Part shown: positions 1-11,719 of the stretch, piece by piece | Numbering within the stretch: position 1 is the first letter of the stretch | Layout: every line of letters begins with the position of its first letter | NCBI RefSeq assembly: GCF_028554725.1 | Contig: NC_071667.1 | Location: forward strand, 74,508,001-74,572,000 | Reading direction: 5' to 3' | Origin: Zeugodacus cucurbitae | Taxonomy: Eukaryota; Arthropoda; Insecta; Diptera; Tephritidae | Length of the DNA stretch: 64,000 nucleotides | Translations under genes and position numbers: made by a program | Notes under the pieces: generated by a model | Databases searched by the model: none | Told to the model about the DNA's origin: nothing | Seen by the model: the letters and a program-made list of their open reading frames with translations, nothing else

Positions 1-1500
1 GTGCTTCAACCAATTGACACGTGTACACTAACAATTTCACATACTTATAAAGAAATATTCATTTGTATATCAAATACATAGCTACATAACTCTTTAAGGG
101 AAACTGAGAGTCAGTTGATTTATAACTTATTGTTATACCCTTGAGCGAATTAATAGTTTTGTGTATAGTTTTTATACTCTCGCAATATGTGGCAAAGAGA
201 ATTAACAACCACGTCTACTTCGCATATAACTAAATTTCAAAAATCCATTGATTCGTACCTTTTTTAATATATAAATGCATAACTAATGAAAATTGTGGAA
301 TAAAACAGTTATTGTATGTGGGGTGGGCTCACTTATGGAAAAATTGTCAAAATCGGTCTACACATTTACAAGACCCCGAATATAGAATATGAAGAACTCA
401 GTACCTAATGGTAATTTTTTACCAAAATTCAGAGTTTTCAAATACCAGTCATTCAGAAGAATTATTTTTCTTCTAATAGTGCGCAAATTTATTTAGGAAT
501 TTTGTTGTTGTTGTTGTAGCGCCTTTAAACATTCCTTAAATAATATGAAGAAATGTTGCCTTGGCCTTGGCCGAATAAATATCCGGGTCCGTTCCGATTA
601 CGTAGAACCGATTGTCGTGAGAACGGTATTTAGGGAGGTTTTGGAAAGTACTTAGGACCTGATTTGTAGATCTATGTATATAAACTCTACTACTGCACGA
701 TATACAGTTCTTGACATAGACTAGACTAACTACGAGCACATGTCGAATTGAACAGCACATGCTGAATTGAAGGAGAACTACAGGAACTGAAGAAGGATAC
801 AGATTATTTTAGTCAGCTGGGTGATGAGGATAAAAGGGAATTTAGCTACAGTAATCTCTCTTTGATGTTCTTATTGTGGAGATGATGTATTTTAAGCCAT
901 CTAGAAGTGGTTAATGTTTGGTGGAGGGACTTGTACATAATAAGGGTTCGACGGAGCTAAGTCTGAAGAAGTAGGGATTTAATGTTATTGTTCTTGTAGC
1001 TGCGAAGAGCATTCCCCAAACAATTTAAAAAAAGGCAGCAGTAGAAATTTGATCTCTACTATGGTTTGAAATAGATTATTGTTGTTATTGTTGTTGTAGC
1101 GGTATAAAACATTACCCAAGAATTTAGAGATAAATAAATAAAAATTATTTTTTTTTTATCAAATCTTCAGCTGACGTATTAAAATATTGTGATGCAAATA
1201 TGACGAACGAATGCCGTTTGCTGCGCCAACAAACGCTTTGAGTGTTTTCAAGTGTTCTAGTTATTTTTGGAGAATTGCACAAATTTGTTGAAAATAGAAA
1301 AATTAACGCCATTGTTGTGACATAGTGCATACACACGTACATATGTACGTACGTTTTTACGTCTTTACGTATTTGTTTATAAATACATTTATTGTATTTA
1401 TGCGAACATATGACTTTAGACGTAGTAAATACATATGTGAACGTGTTGCTATTCGCTTTTGTGATAAACAAATTCATTTGTGATGTTTACGGGCCGCCAC
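1..1500. other. upstream non-coding flank with dispersed-repeat relics
   Basis: AT-rich sequence with no supportable gene. It holds three copies of one dispersed-repeat lead motif, (TTG)nTAGC followed by a degenerate AACATTCCCCA, at about 502, 983 and 1078. The long reverse-strand open frame at 1145-1477 has no recognisable domain and lies in the divergent flank of the ZNF830-like gene. Confidence 0.6.
495..660 (+). repeat. degenerate dispersed repeat with (TTG)n-TAGC lead
   Basis: The block opens with five TTG units and TAGC. It continues with a decayed AACATTCC stretch, then the phrases GGCCGAATAAATATCCGGGT and GTAGAACCGATTGTCGTGAG. The lead motif recurs at 983-1027 and 1078-1125. I remember very similar arrangements as high-copy interspersed sequence in fly genomes. 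That memory was not checked and the class (SINE-like or other) is unknown. Confidence 0.5.
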
Positions 1501-1886
1501 CCCTCTCTCTACGGGCCCATTTGCTGAGCGTAGTGAAGTGAAGTGATTGTTGCGTCACGCCACGTTGCGCTCACTGATTGTAGTGCGTTTTTACGTTGTT
1601 CTTTTTGTTGTTGTCGGCTGTGATTGCGTAGTAATTATTGTGGATTTGATGCGACATTGAATTTGTGTGTTGCGTCGCAGTTATCAGGGCACAAACCACA
1701 ATTGCCACATATGCTCGCGTTTGGAACGACGAATATGCAATCATTGTTGTTGTTGTTGTTGGAGAAGGTCACTGAATGTTGCCCGCAGCGGTGTGGATTT
1801 ACTAGTTATAATATTTGTCGAATTTCGAAATTTTTTCATTCTTTTTCATAAAATATTTATCTCCCCCCTCTCTCTCTCTTCCAAAA

Positions 1887-1914
1887 TACTAACTGCGTGC
1901 GTAAAAATTTTCAG
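1887..1914 (+). promoter_or_regulatory. branch point and splice acceptor just before the ZNF830-like start
   Basis: A perfect TACTAAC branch-point consensus at 1887-1893 follows a (CT)-rich run and precedes TTTTCAG ending at 1914. The start codon is at 1918, 3 nt into the exon. At least one untranslated exon therefore lies upstream. I could not fix its donor: GTAATT at 1631 and GTCACT near 1767 are weak candidates. Confidence 0.7.
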
Positions 1915-1917
1915 AAA

Positions 1918-2697
1918 ATGAGGCGGCATCAGGAACATCGTTTACGATTGTCGACCAGAACAAAAGTAACCGAAACAGAGCATAAACTCGATTCGAAATT
2001 GGCGAGGACAAATGCGAATGGCCAAATTGATTGCATCATTTGCAAGGTCACTGTGAAATCGGCCACGCTATGGAAGGTGCATGTGAATTCGAAGTTGCAC
2101 AAGGAGCGCTTAGCGAAGATTAAACAAATAAAATCCGCCTTTATAGGTGACATGCCCCAAACAACTACGAAGTTGCCGACACCAACAACACAAGCGCCAA
2201 AATCAGCAACCAAAACAGTGGAAACGCCGAAGGGCGCGATTACAGTACAACAAAGCGCACCACAAATAGTGCCAAAAGCAACGCCTACACCTGTCTCCAC
2301 CGAAAAAGCCACAAGCGCCAATGCTGTGGACACACTCTTGCCAGAGAAGTTCTTTGATGATCCCGTGAAGGATGCAAAAATTCGTAATGCCGAATATAAA
2401 GACCCACAAGCGGATGAGTGGGATCGTTTTCAGCGTGAGATTCGCGAAGCATCCACTGTATCGGTTGCCATTATTGCTGGTGAGCAGATGGAGTCGGCAT
2501 TTGATCGTGACTTGGATGAGATCAATGATCAAATGAAACATTGGTCTAGATATATGAATATGGAGGCACGTAAGGGTGTGCTCAGTGTAAAGAAAGACCA
2601 CAAATCGGAAACACACAGCTCTGACGAGAATGAAAGTGATGATGAGATGGCAACAGCTTCAGAATTTTCGGACTGGCGTTCGAAGTCATTTCTGTAA
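1918..2697 (+). CDS. ZNF830: ZNF830/CCDC16-like C2H2 zinc-finger protein
   Basis: A 259-codon single-exon reading frame. The start at 1918 is the first ATG in frame and sits 3 nt after a strong splice acceptor; the seven extra upstream codons begin with GTG and are intronic. Residues 39-61 form a C2H2 finger of spacing C-x2-C-x12-H-x5-H (C39, C42, H55, H61) inside a basic N-terminus whose RLSTRTK and VTVKSATLWKVH stretches match the layout of animal ZNF830. A Thr/Pro/Lys-rich linker covers about 77-135. The second signature, LLPEKFFDDPVKDAKIRN, begins near residue 140 and leads into a WDRFQREIREASTVS helix and a long charged segment. The acidic tail ends EFSDWRSKSFL, as the family ends in a DWR motif. 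ZNF830 proteins are nuclear and linked to spliceosomes and genome maintenance; that role is by homology. The protein is shorter than the human one (about 370 aa). Family call is firm. Confidence 0.9.
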   Translation: MRRHQEHRLRLSTRTKVTETEHKLDSKLARTNANGQIDCIICKVTVKSATLWKVHVNSKLHKERLAKIKQIKSAFIGDMPQTTTKLPTPTTQAPKSATKTVETPKGAITVQQSAPQIVPKATPTPVSTEKATSANAVDTLLPEKFFDDPVKDAKIRNAEYKDPQADEWDRFQREIREASTVSVAIIAGEQMESAFDRDLDEINDQMKHWSRYMNMEARKGVLSVKKDHKSETHSSDENESDDEMATASEFSDWRSKSFL

Positions 2698-2793
2698 TGG
2701 AATGTGTGGAGGATTATCTGATCATTTCAATGAAGTTACTTATGTTTGTAACTATAACAAATATGTTATGTTCTTTAACATCTGAATGATTGG

Positions 2794-2799
2794 AATAAA
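2794..2799 (+). terminator. AATAAA polyadenylation signal of the ZNF830-like gene
   Basis: A canonical AATAAA lies 97 bp after the stop codon. No better signal lies between it and the stop, so the 3' UTR is probably short. Confidence 0.65.
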
Positions 2800-2819
2800 C
2801 TATTTTTAAGACTTATCAA

Positions 2820-5010
2820 AAAAGTTTCGAAGTTTTGTTTTTACGCTGCGGACATTAAGTAATCGTGAGCTGCGAGCCAAGAGAAACTGATTTCGAGCTT
2901 TCGTAAGTACTAAAATAGATTTAAAAAGTTGGAAATTCTTAACAGAGTTATTTTTGGCATCACAATTGAAGGAAAGAACTGACGGGACGATCGTGGCTCA
3001 ACTAAGTTTGGCGCACTGCTGAGATTACTAGCAAAGAAGTGAAAAATCAAAATAATATTGCGATTGTTTTGATTGGGATCCTCACCTATGCCCTTGTTTC
3101 GAGTAAAAACACAATATTCAGAAGGCGTCCTTGAATTCGAATCGAACGAAAGAGAAAAAGAGAGAGGGAGTGCTCAAATTAATGCCCAACCTACGACTGA
3201 AATCATAGGAGTATTGATATAATTATATATTTTAAGGTCTTTACATTTTGGAATTCTTTGAAATTCGAGTCTTCGAAGCGCCTGGAATTTCCATATGATT
3301 AACAAACACCCTAAATGTAGGCAACATCATTTGCATATCAGCAGTAAATGGAATATATTATTATATCAAATTCAAAGTTTATCTTATAAATATTAAATGA
3401 AATATAAACTAAAATGAACCCATTATTGGTTCTTCTCGCTTAATTGGTACCTTTGACCCTTAAGTAATGACCTATCAGCAGCTTGTATGTTGTTGCTATG
3501 CGTTTTTGCTTTCATCTCTTTGTTGCATTGTCTTCTTACGTTGTTGTTCTTATTTTTGGTTGCTTTTCTGTTGCTCTCACTTTCCGTCACGAATATTTTT
3601 GTTTTTGCTTTTTTACTTTGCTGCATTGAAGTAAATTTCGTTGACTTTTCTTGAAGGCCAGTGACCCACCCAGCCAACAAGAAAAGTCGTATCTACAAGA
3701 ACAACAATAACAATAACAACAACAAATATTGGCAATATTGCACACAGCTGCACAGACAAACATTTGCTCTTATTGCCAACAAAGTAGCAGTTGAACGCAT
3801 TTATTGCACATGGCAATGCTTTGTTGTTGTTGTTGTTAAGAAAATAGTAAGTAGTAGTGGCGTAGAATTTGATTCTTCGCACTAAAGCTCCGGCGTTGTA
3901 TGAAAAATACCTCCTTTGGGGGTTTTATGCTGCCTTGGGTTACCTTCGTTCATACTCTCTGTCCCTTTTCCCACTCTCTCTATATTTTGAACTGCTTCTT
4001 CTTTGTTCATGTTGCTCCACTCTGATTGCGTTTCTGCTGGCGTTATTCGCAATTCATTCTGCTTACATATGTATGTATGTATTATATATATACACGTGTA
4101 TATCCCCAACATCGGCGTGTGTCTCAATTTACGGTACTGCAGCAAAATGTTTAGCAATTTTCTTTGTGCTCTTTGTTTGGCTTAGAATGTTGGTGTGCGG
4201 AAAATGCGTGCTTGTATATAGACCCCTTAACATGTACATATGTACCTCGTGTACTTTCTTTATATAATCTTTATACATATACAGTTATAAGTCTTTAGGT
4301 GCGAAAGTGCATTGCAGAGCACCGTTTTTGTTGTGTGTGCTCTCTTCTTGGTGCTCATGCATAATGCAGCAGGAGCAGCAGCAGCGGCGGCGGCGGTGGC
4401 AACAGCATCAGCCAGTCGCCACATGGGCGGGCGCGTGTCTGGCTGGGTTGCCTTTTTGGGCTGACACACGCATGACTCGGGCGGGCGTCAAAAGCTCGTG
4501 TGCTTACACTTACATACATACATACATAATGAAGTACATATCTGCATGTATGTTTGTGGCAACTAGAGCTGGCGCATCGCCTTTTAAGCCACAAGTTCAG
4601 TGGCGTCTGTTTCTGTTACATCCAGCTCTGCTTATTTCATTTATTATCATCCATTATTTTATTTTTGTTGTATTTGTTTTTGTGGTTACTGATGAGTATG
4701 ATTATCATGAAGGCGATTATAATTTACAGTAGCTCCAAAGGCAATTCGGACTTAATTATTTTTGCGTATAATCAAACTCAATTATCTGAAGAAAAGCGAA
4801 ATTTACTCTCGTTCTCTTCGTACCTCGAATGTACCAATATGGATCAAAATTTACATTCGGCCAATGATCGGAAAGTATTCGAAAACTATTTGAGACCTGT
4901 CTCTACAACAACAACAACAAACTCGTTTTAATATTCAATTCCGTAGAGGACGATAGAGGACCACTTCAGGATTTGGAACGCCAGTTACAGAGGATTTCTT
5001 TGAGATTGTG
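2820..5010. other. non-coding stretch, nothing assignable
   Basis: AT-rich with (TTG)n/(CAA)n and ATGTATGTA microsatellites. A GCA/GGC-rich patch at about 4365-4420 gives apparent Ala/Gln runs but no real frame. A single CCTAAATGTAGGCAAC core lies at 3307-3325 (see the dispersed hairpin family). Confidence 0.5.
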
Positions 5011-5014
5011 TTGA

Positions 5015-5242
5015 TATTGGACAAGCGAAAAGGCTTCTACTTATAGGAAAGAGGTTAAGCAAAGAAGTTGGCAAAGTCGAATCGGAAGAACAGGCGTGAA
5101 GGATAATGAAACTCTAGAACAATTCCTTTTATATTGCCCAACGTTCGATCGACTGAAACGTAATATCTTCCACGGATCCCAATATTTCAATTTCAAAGAA
5201 ATTGGACAGCTATGGGTGAAAAAGTTGACATATGAGGCTTAA
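5015..5242 (+). pseudogene. LINE ORF2 C-terminal remnant
   Basis: The forward frame is open from 5015 to the stop at 5240-5242 but has no start codon. It reads ...KDNETLEQFLLYCPTFD... followed by LKRNIFHG, FKEIGQLWVKKL and a stop. ETLEHFL-xx-CP followed by a short helix-rich end is the typical C-terminus of non-LTR retrotransposon ORF2 in insects, after the reverse transcriptase. The upstream CxxC half of the usual zinc knuckle is missing, and no reverse-transcriptase motif is visible 5' of it. This is an old truncated copy. Which LINE clade it belongs to cannot be said. Confidence 0.6.
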
Positions 5243-8200
5243 TTTGGTATTACTTGTTCCTAATTATGGCTTAGATCTCGCGATCTCCATTTTGAACCAA
5301 CTAAGATTCGAGCGTATTTCTGCCGAAAAAGAATTTGAGATTATAGAAAAGAATCCAGCAGAAGACAGCTACTGGCGTCCAAAAATCAATCAACCATTTG
5401 AACACATTCAAAAAACAAGTCAGACCTTAATTTTAGATCTTCTGTCAAAACAGAAGTGCATGTTTCTTAGCTTAAATGAAGTCCTATCAACTTTCCGATC
5501 GTTTTTGCATTGAAATTTTGAGAATTGATTGTGACAGTTTCCAAAGTTATTTATTATTTTCCTTTTGACTGAAAAACTTCACAGTTCTCTACATTTGTTA
5601 GTGTGGCTACCACACCTTGCCGCTTTTCGGCTGCTTGTAGCTTGTGACATTTGATTAATTGCATTTACTTGGTTGCTGCTATGCTTGATGGTCTGCATTC
5701 ATCTACCGACAGACATACATACATAAGACGCATAAAGCGGACAATAAATGGCAGACGACACAGCTGAAGACATTGCAAAAAGACGCACTATAAATACATA
5801 TATGTGTGTGTGTGTGTGTTTCTGTAAGAATATGCGTTGTACCGTACGCTCATAGTGCTCTAGCCATTCTTTTCACTGCACTGCTGCATATAAACAACAA
5901 CAGCAACAACTGAGGTGTATTCTTCGGTAGAATTGCAAATATGCGCCCCGGCTGGTCTTCACTATAATTTAAGACTGCCTCCGTTTGACTTTTGCATTGT
6001 GCGGCGCGTTTATTCAGCGCTTGTTATCGCCTCGTCGTCATCATCTTTTCTTCACAATTACTTACATATGTATGTACATATGTATATATGTATGTCAACG
6101 AAGTGTCGTCTCCGGGCTCTCGTCATATTGCGACGCCTTGTAGAATTGCGGAGGAAATGCAAATTTATCGTTTCTGTTACATTTAAGTGGCTTCAATTTC
6201 TTATTTCACTCCCGAGTCTTCAATGTGGTGACGTGACGGAAATGGCGGTACATACACCCATACAATCTTACATATAAACATTCAATTATAAATATTTATC
6301 AATTACTAATGTGTATACAGTCACTCGTCTAGCTTCGGCGTATCAATTATACCAATAGTTTGTGCTCTTATCGATTTTTTGTTTTACTTCCACAAGATCA
6401 GCTGTTCGCAATCGTTTGAGTTTTTATTGATCGTAAATTAAATGAGGCATCCGAAATGATTTGCAATTATAAAGATCACTGAAGACTTAATATGTAGCAG
6501 GCAAGTGACGCGGAAGACCCTTATGTATATTTCATGATCTCTTTCATATTATCATATGGTTTGATTTCGAATTGGATTAAAGATAACCTCAAAATATTCG
6601 TATATATTTAGTTGCGTACATTAATTGAAGAATTCTTTATGTATTTATGCATTTGGATAAACCTTTATTTTTTAATTGAGTTAGGTTCCAATTTTTAAGT
6701 TTGCCATTACTTCTTCTACATTTTCTCTCTGTGGATAGTTGAAAACTGTCATCCGATAAACTCTGTCGGGATTATGGCTTTATCACTGTTCGATTTTGGT
6801 GCAGACAATACAGTTTTTGTCGATAGTTTTCACCGATAGATATCACTACTAAAATACCTACATAACGTACAACACGTATCTCTTATTGTATATATTCTAT
6901 GATCTCTACGTGATTTGTGAGAGATTTTGATATTATATTTATGTACTATGTAAGAGCATTTCTAAATCAGCTTCAATTATCACCTTAAATAAATGACGTT
7001 GATCTTGAGGCCAACAATTTTATTATATTTCTGTTTAAAACGTCAATTGTTGTAATTTGTTGGATCGATACATTGATCCGTACCAGTTCTAAATATATTT
7101 TTGCTTAAAATGTTTCTAGATCTAGACGATAGATGCATTTATATTTAATTTTTGTTGATCTTATAGAAAAATATTGGATTAAAATTGCACCGGCCTATAT
7201 GAACTTAGAAAATCCTCCATAAATATTCTTCAAAAATTATAGAGAGATTAGTTAAAAGGTATTTGTTTAGTCCCTTTGTGTTTGTGAGTCAATAATTTGG
7301 TATGACTATGGAAAAATAGTTTTTTAAAAAAATCGTTCGATTGATTTTTTTTTGTTTTTAATAGCTATAGCATTTATAGCAATCACTGAAAAGTGGTGAA
7401 ACTGCTTTGAGGAGTCTAATTTATGAAAATCGCAAGTATATAACTTTTAGATAGACTTCATTAAAGTTCGTGTAAGATCATAGAACATTTATTCCGTTCG
7501 CCTAAACGACGATATTATCGCAAAAGTTAAGGATATTATTCTTAAAAATCATTGTTTTAAGTTGAGAAAAGTTAGTAGGGGCTCTAAACAACAACAACAG
7601 GGAATATGTAGATCGCTTCGAAGAAATCGCTTTGTATTATCACGAACGTTTCTGGAAAGCAGCTGACCACAGAAACTATCGTTATATTTACAGAATGGAG
7701 TCAATTACATGCTCTTGTCATTTCTAAAAATGTTGTTCTGCGTAGAAATCATTTTATTACGAGCGATCACTTACAGTTCTGTGTTTCAATCTTGCTTCCC
7801 AGTCTGCTGAACTTTGAACCTTGGCCTCGACATTGCTCTCATGCGCCTGTTGTCTGTCTCATGCAATGGCCCATATAGCAATATGTGGGTAGTTCTATAC
7901 TATCACACGATATTCTCCTCTACAATATCATATATGTATGTATTTAGGTACCTGTGTGTATGTGTGTTTCTGTAACGACGTAATGGCGCTGTTTGGATTA
8001 TTTGCGGTAATTGTATACACTTTGTGACGCTTCTGTAAACAAACCAAACGATAAAACACGCTTATTGCCCTTTTTGTAAGCACTTACAGCATACTTATAT
8101 ATGTGCATATATACATACATATGTACTTACATACATATGAGCGCAATTCGTGTACAATTAGTCAGCAAATTGCATTACGTTAATTCATTTTTTTCGCGGT

Positions 8201-9690
8201 TGTTGTTGTTGTAGCTGTAACAAATAGTGCGACAATAACAGTTCATTACACCATTCATTATATAGATATATGTATGTATGTATGCAACAATGCAATAAAA
8301 GCAACAATAACAACACGGTAGTTATGATTAGCAGCCACAAGAGCCATCACATATGGATGTAGGTGTGTATATATGTGTATATACACACCTCACCTCAATA
8401 GTGCAATGTGGAAAATGCATTCATGTAGCAGCATTTGTCCGTCTGTCCGTTTGCTGCATAGCCATTTGGCTGTTTGCTCGACTGGGCAGACGGCTTTTCC
8501 TGCCTCTGGCTGGCTGGTTGGCTGGTCGACCGGGTGTCTGCTTGCTGTTCGCTCCTGTTCCGATATTGTTGTTGTTAGTCGCTTGTTGTTGTTGCTAAAG
8601 CATCAAGCGTGAAACAACTGGAAAAAGTACCCCCCAACACTAAGACCAACTCACGCGCTCTCAGCTCAGCTTCACCCCCGTTCGGTGCAACACTTGTGAC
8701 TTGTGCATTTTTTCGCTTCACACGCTTCTCTTCTTTAATGTGGTTCAGGTGTGTGCACTATATACTATGTAGGTGTTTCTATATATATATTTCTATATAG
8801 TATATATGTATGTATGTATTTAGCTGCAATTTTCGATATTGCATTGTACATGAACTTCTCCGTTTTGCCACTGACTTGGCACCGTTTTATAGTGAAGTTC
8901 TCTTGTGGGAAATTCAATTTATTTTTATTGGCATTATGAAGTACATACTTAACAATTAAATTACAAGCACTAAATATTGATGACTTGGCAATTTTCCAGT
9001 CTAAAACTAACTTCGGAAAGTCATTGGAATGGAATTTTCACCTATTTCTTTCAATATTTCAATAATTCTAAGTTTCGGACAAAACTCATCTCTCTGGATA
9101 CTAAGGTTTCAGAAGATTTTTTTAAGAAGACTGTATTGTGTGTCATGTACTTAATTATGTCATTACTTTTGTCCGATATCTATCGGGGAAGATCTGATTT
9201 CATAGTTAATTGGAGTGTTTCCCGTTCCAACGTGGAATCTACAAACAAAGTTCTATAAGTTTTAGCTAATTGTAGGTTAAGTTAAAGAGACTATTTACAT
9301 ATTTAATATAATTAGTGGAGGTGTGTTGAGATCGTGCTTGAAGAAATCTAATCTTTAACGGTACCCAATCTGTAATGAACCCCAAGAAATTCGGTAAAAT
9401 TTATATTTAAAGTAAACAAGATGGATGTTCTTTGATGCCACTCTCAGAATTTTAGCGAGTTTGAACTCTTGAGCTATTTAGATGTAAGGAGAAAGGAACT
9501 TGAATTTTAAATCTAATATCTTTCGATGGTAATTGCGATATTAGTACTATTATCAGGTTTCATAGAACCTCTCAGGTGGAAATAATGTTATATCTTGGCT
9601 TGAGTGTTTCGGGCATCTATTTTGAGAAGTTTGAGGCATCACAAAGGACTGGCTCTAGCTGTCCAAGTGAGATCTTCGGTTACGCAAGGA
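5243..9690. other. non-coding stretch, no gene seen
   Basis: AT-rich, with CA/TG and ATGTATG microsatellites near 5800, 6070, 8100 and 8270, and another (TTG)n-TAGC motif at 8198-8216. The open frames here (for example 8353-8598 and 8977-9258) have no domain, signal or splice context. One TGTGGTGA motif lies at 6224. Two CGATAG-type motifs lie near 6820-6840. Confidence 0.5.
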
Positions 9691-9722
9691 TCAACCCTTT
9701 AACCTAACCTAACCTAACCTTA
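9691..9722 (+). repeat. short (CCTAA)n tract
   Basis: Four to five CCTAA units follow ACGCAAGGATCAACCCTTTAA. The preceding sequence reads like decayed retroelement 3' end. The tract is too short and too internal to be telomeric. Confidence 0.5.
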
Positions 9723-11580
9723 CTGAAATGGCTCCAATCGGTATGAACTCATTCCAAAAACTATAGGTTATTTCTTTAATATGTGGAATCATATTCAAAA
9801 GGTTTTGATCGACTTCTCGCCTTGTAACAAAATCCCTCTCTAAAATGTTGAATTTTTCATGTTATTCACATCCTGTATCTGCGTCCATAGTACTTCGAAA
9901 AACACTTGTATTTAATTGAAAGCAATTCAAGCACCTTCAATTCGAACGGTAGGAATACACATCTGCCTTTATTGCTCTGCATTTTGGTGATTATTCTCGA
10001 ACACTTGCAGATATCCAGTTTGCTGCACAGCGAAATACTGTATACCAACCAACCGCTCGTTAAAATGAATTTGGGGTCCCTACGTCCTTCGTCGTAAATC
10101 AACTATCAAGTTCTTTGTCTAAGCGCACGTTGCAAGGCCAACTATAGCTCCCTAGTGTCATACACACACACAAACTCACCTATGTACCTTTACATATGTA
10201 TATACAATAGTAACAAAACTCTCCGTGTTTCCCCCACACTTCCTCTCCGCACGCTTGGATCCTGCATCGCTGCATGTGTCATCCCACATCCACATTCATT
10301 CATCCAATTATCCTCACTCCGACATGTTGTTAGTCAGCCAGCAGCAGCTCACCTTATGTTTGTTGTTTGTCATTTGTTTTTACCAATTTTGTTGTTTTCT
10401 TTTATTTTTCCTTTTTTTTTCTCCTCTTTATTTTCGCCATGCACTTTCGCTCTTCGCCTCTGCCTCTGCCTCCCCCACTCCTTACTCATTCGCTCGTGTC
10501 GCTGTTGAAACTTTTCTCTCTACCTCCAGTCAATCATCATCCGTTCCATGCTGCACCACCGTTTTCGTAAACAACACGAAAGTGCAGCCATCGCCCAGCT
10601 TGTCGTCTCGCCCCAACCGTCTCCTGCTGCGCTTCGTTCAATAATGCGAGTAGTGCGCCCGAATAACACGTTACGTTGTTGTTAATGTTGTTGCTTTTGT
10701 TTTTCTGTTTCTGTTTTTGTTTTGGATTTCTGTTTTTATTACTTTTCTGTCTTTTGTTTTGTTTCCCATCATTCACCGCGCACGATCCAGCGTCGTCGTC
10801 ATAGACGTCGGTTCACCTCAGCGCTGCTCAGGTACAACACAACAAACAAATTCCCTTCTCACCTCCGACTACGCTTCACTTGCATGGAGGCACCGTTGTC
10901 AGCAGCATTGCAGCCGCGTTAAATGGTGTGTCTTCGGCACAGCGTCGTCTTCTTTTTTGCCATACACTATATGGCAAGCCCCACACCGCAACAGTTCAGC
11001 CACGAGCCTAGTTGGCTTTAGCTCGAGTATTGTTGGTCGTTTTGTCGGTGTAGTGGCTGCTGCTGCTCCTGCTGGCCGCATGGTTGCCTGGTTGCTGTTA
11101 CCACGACATGCGACTAGGTGCGTTGCCGTTGATTGCTGTGGCCTAAACCACAGTTGATGGCGGTCGGCTGTGTTTTGTTTGGTTCGTTCGTTTGTTGCCG
11201 TTAGCAGTTCGCTTGTTGCAGACAGTTGGAAAACCCACAAGTTGCCGCAAAGCGTGTGCTGTGTATATAATACCAGTAGATGTTGGTCTATATACCTGTA
11301 TATGTTGTTTTTGTATAGATTTGTGGTTTATAGATGTTGGGCGGTGAAATATCTGTTCACATTTATTTGAAATTCCAACAACAAAACGTTCGAAAATTCA
11401 GTCGACCACAATTCGTATAAAAATTAGGTTCGTTAGATGACAAATGAAAGGCACTACACATTTTTAAATGACTTGGATTTTTAGTTGGGTTTCAAAAGAT
11501 ATTTTTTTCATGTTCGAAATTTCAGTTTCTGAATCTTTTATTAGGCGAATTGCTATTCATTAGTTTTTATAACAAAAAAA
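9723..11580. other. non-coding stretch with a CG-richer block
   Basis: About 10220-11260 has clearly higher GC and CpG content than its flanks, with pyrimidine-rich runs and GTCGTCGTC clusters. The long open frames in it are Ser/Leu/Phe-rich products of pyrimidine bias and overlap on both strands. It could be a regulatory element or an unrecognised untranslated exon. No protein is supported. Confidence 0.4.
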
Positions 11581-11587
11581 AAAAAAA

Positions 11588-11716
11588 ACGTTGCCTACAT
11601 TTAAGCGCCAATTGAACCTGTAAAGCCCAAAAACGTTGCCTACATTTGGGAGCTAATTTAATCTAGAAAACCGGAAAACGTTTTCTACACATTGACGCTG
11701 ATTGAATTTATAAAAA
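11588..11716 (+). repeat. 45-bp tandem repeat, about 2.9 units, with GCCTACATTT core
   Basis: Units begin at 11588, 11633 and 11678 with ACGTTGCCTACATTT, ACGTTGCCTACATTT and ACGTTTTCTACACATT. Each is followed by a GCGC/GAGC/GACGC step and an A-rich tail. The first two units are close copies and the third has decayed. The core is the reverse complement of the CCTAAATGTAGGCAAC sequence found elsewhere in the window. Confidence 0.75.
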
Positions 11717-11719
11717 ACG

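Noticed and set aside
1145..1477. 110-codon reverse-strand frame upstream of the ZNF830-like gene
   Set aside because: No domain, skewed low-complexity composition and no splice or promoter context. It crosses ACATATGTACGT microsatellite sequence.
9691..9722. (CCTAA)n as telomeric TTAGG repeat
   Set aside because: Only four to five units, internal, next to retroelement-like sequence, and flies lack TTAGG telomeres.
10225..10644. 139-codon forward frame
   Set aside because: Ser/Phe/Leu-rich product of a pyrimidine-rich strand. Overlapping open frames exist in the other frames, and no domain or splice sites support it.
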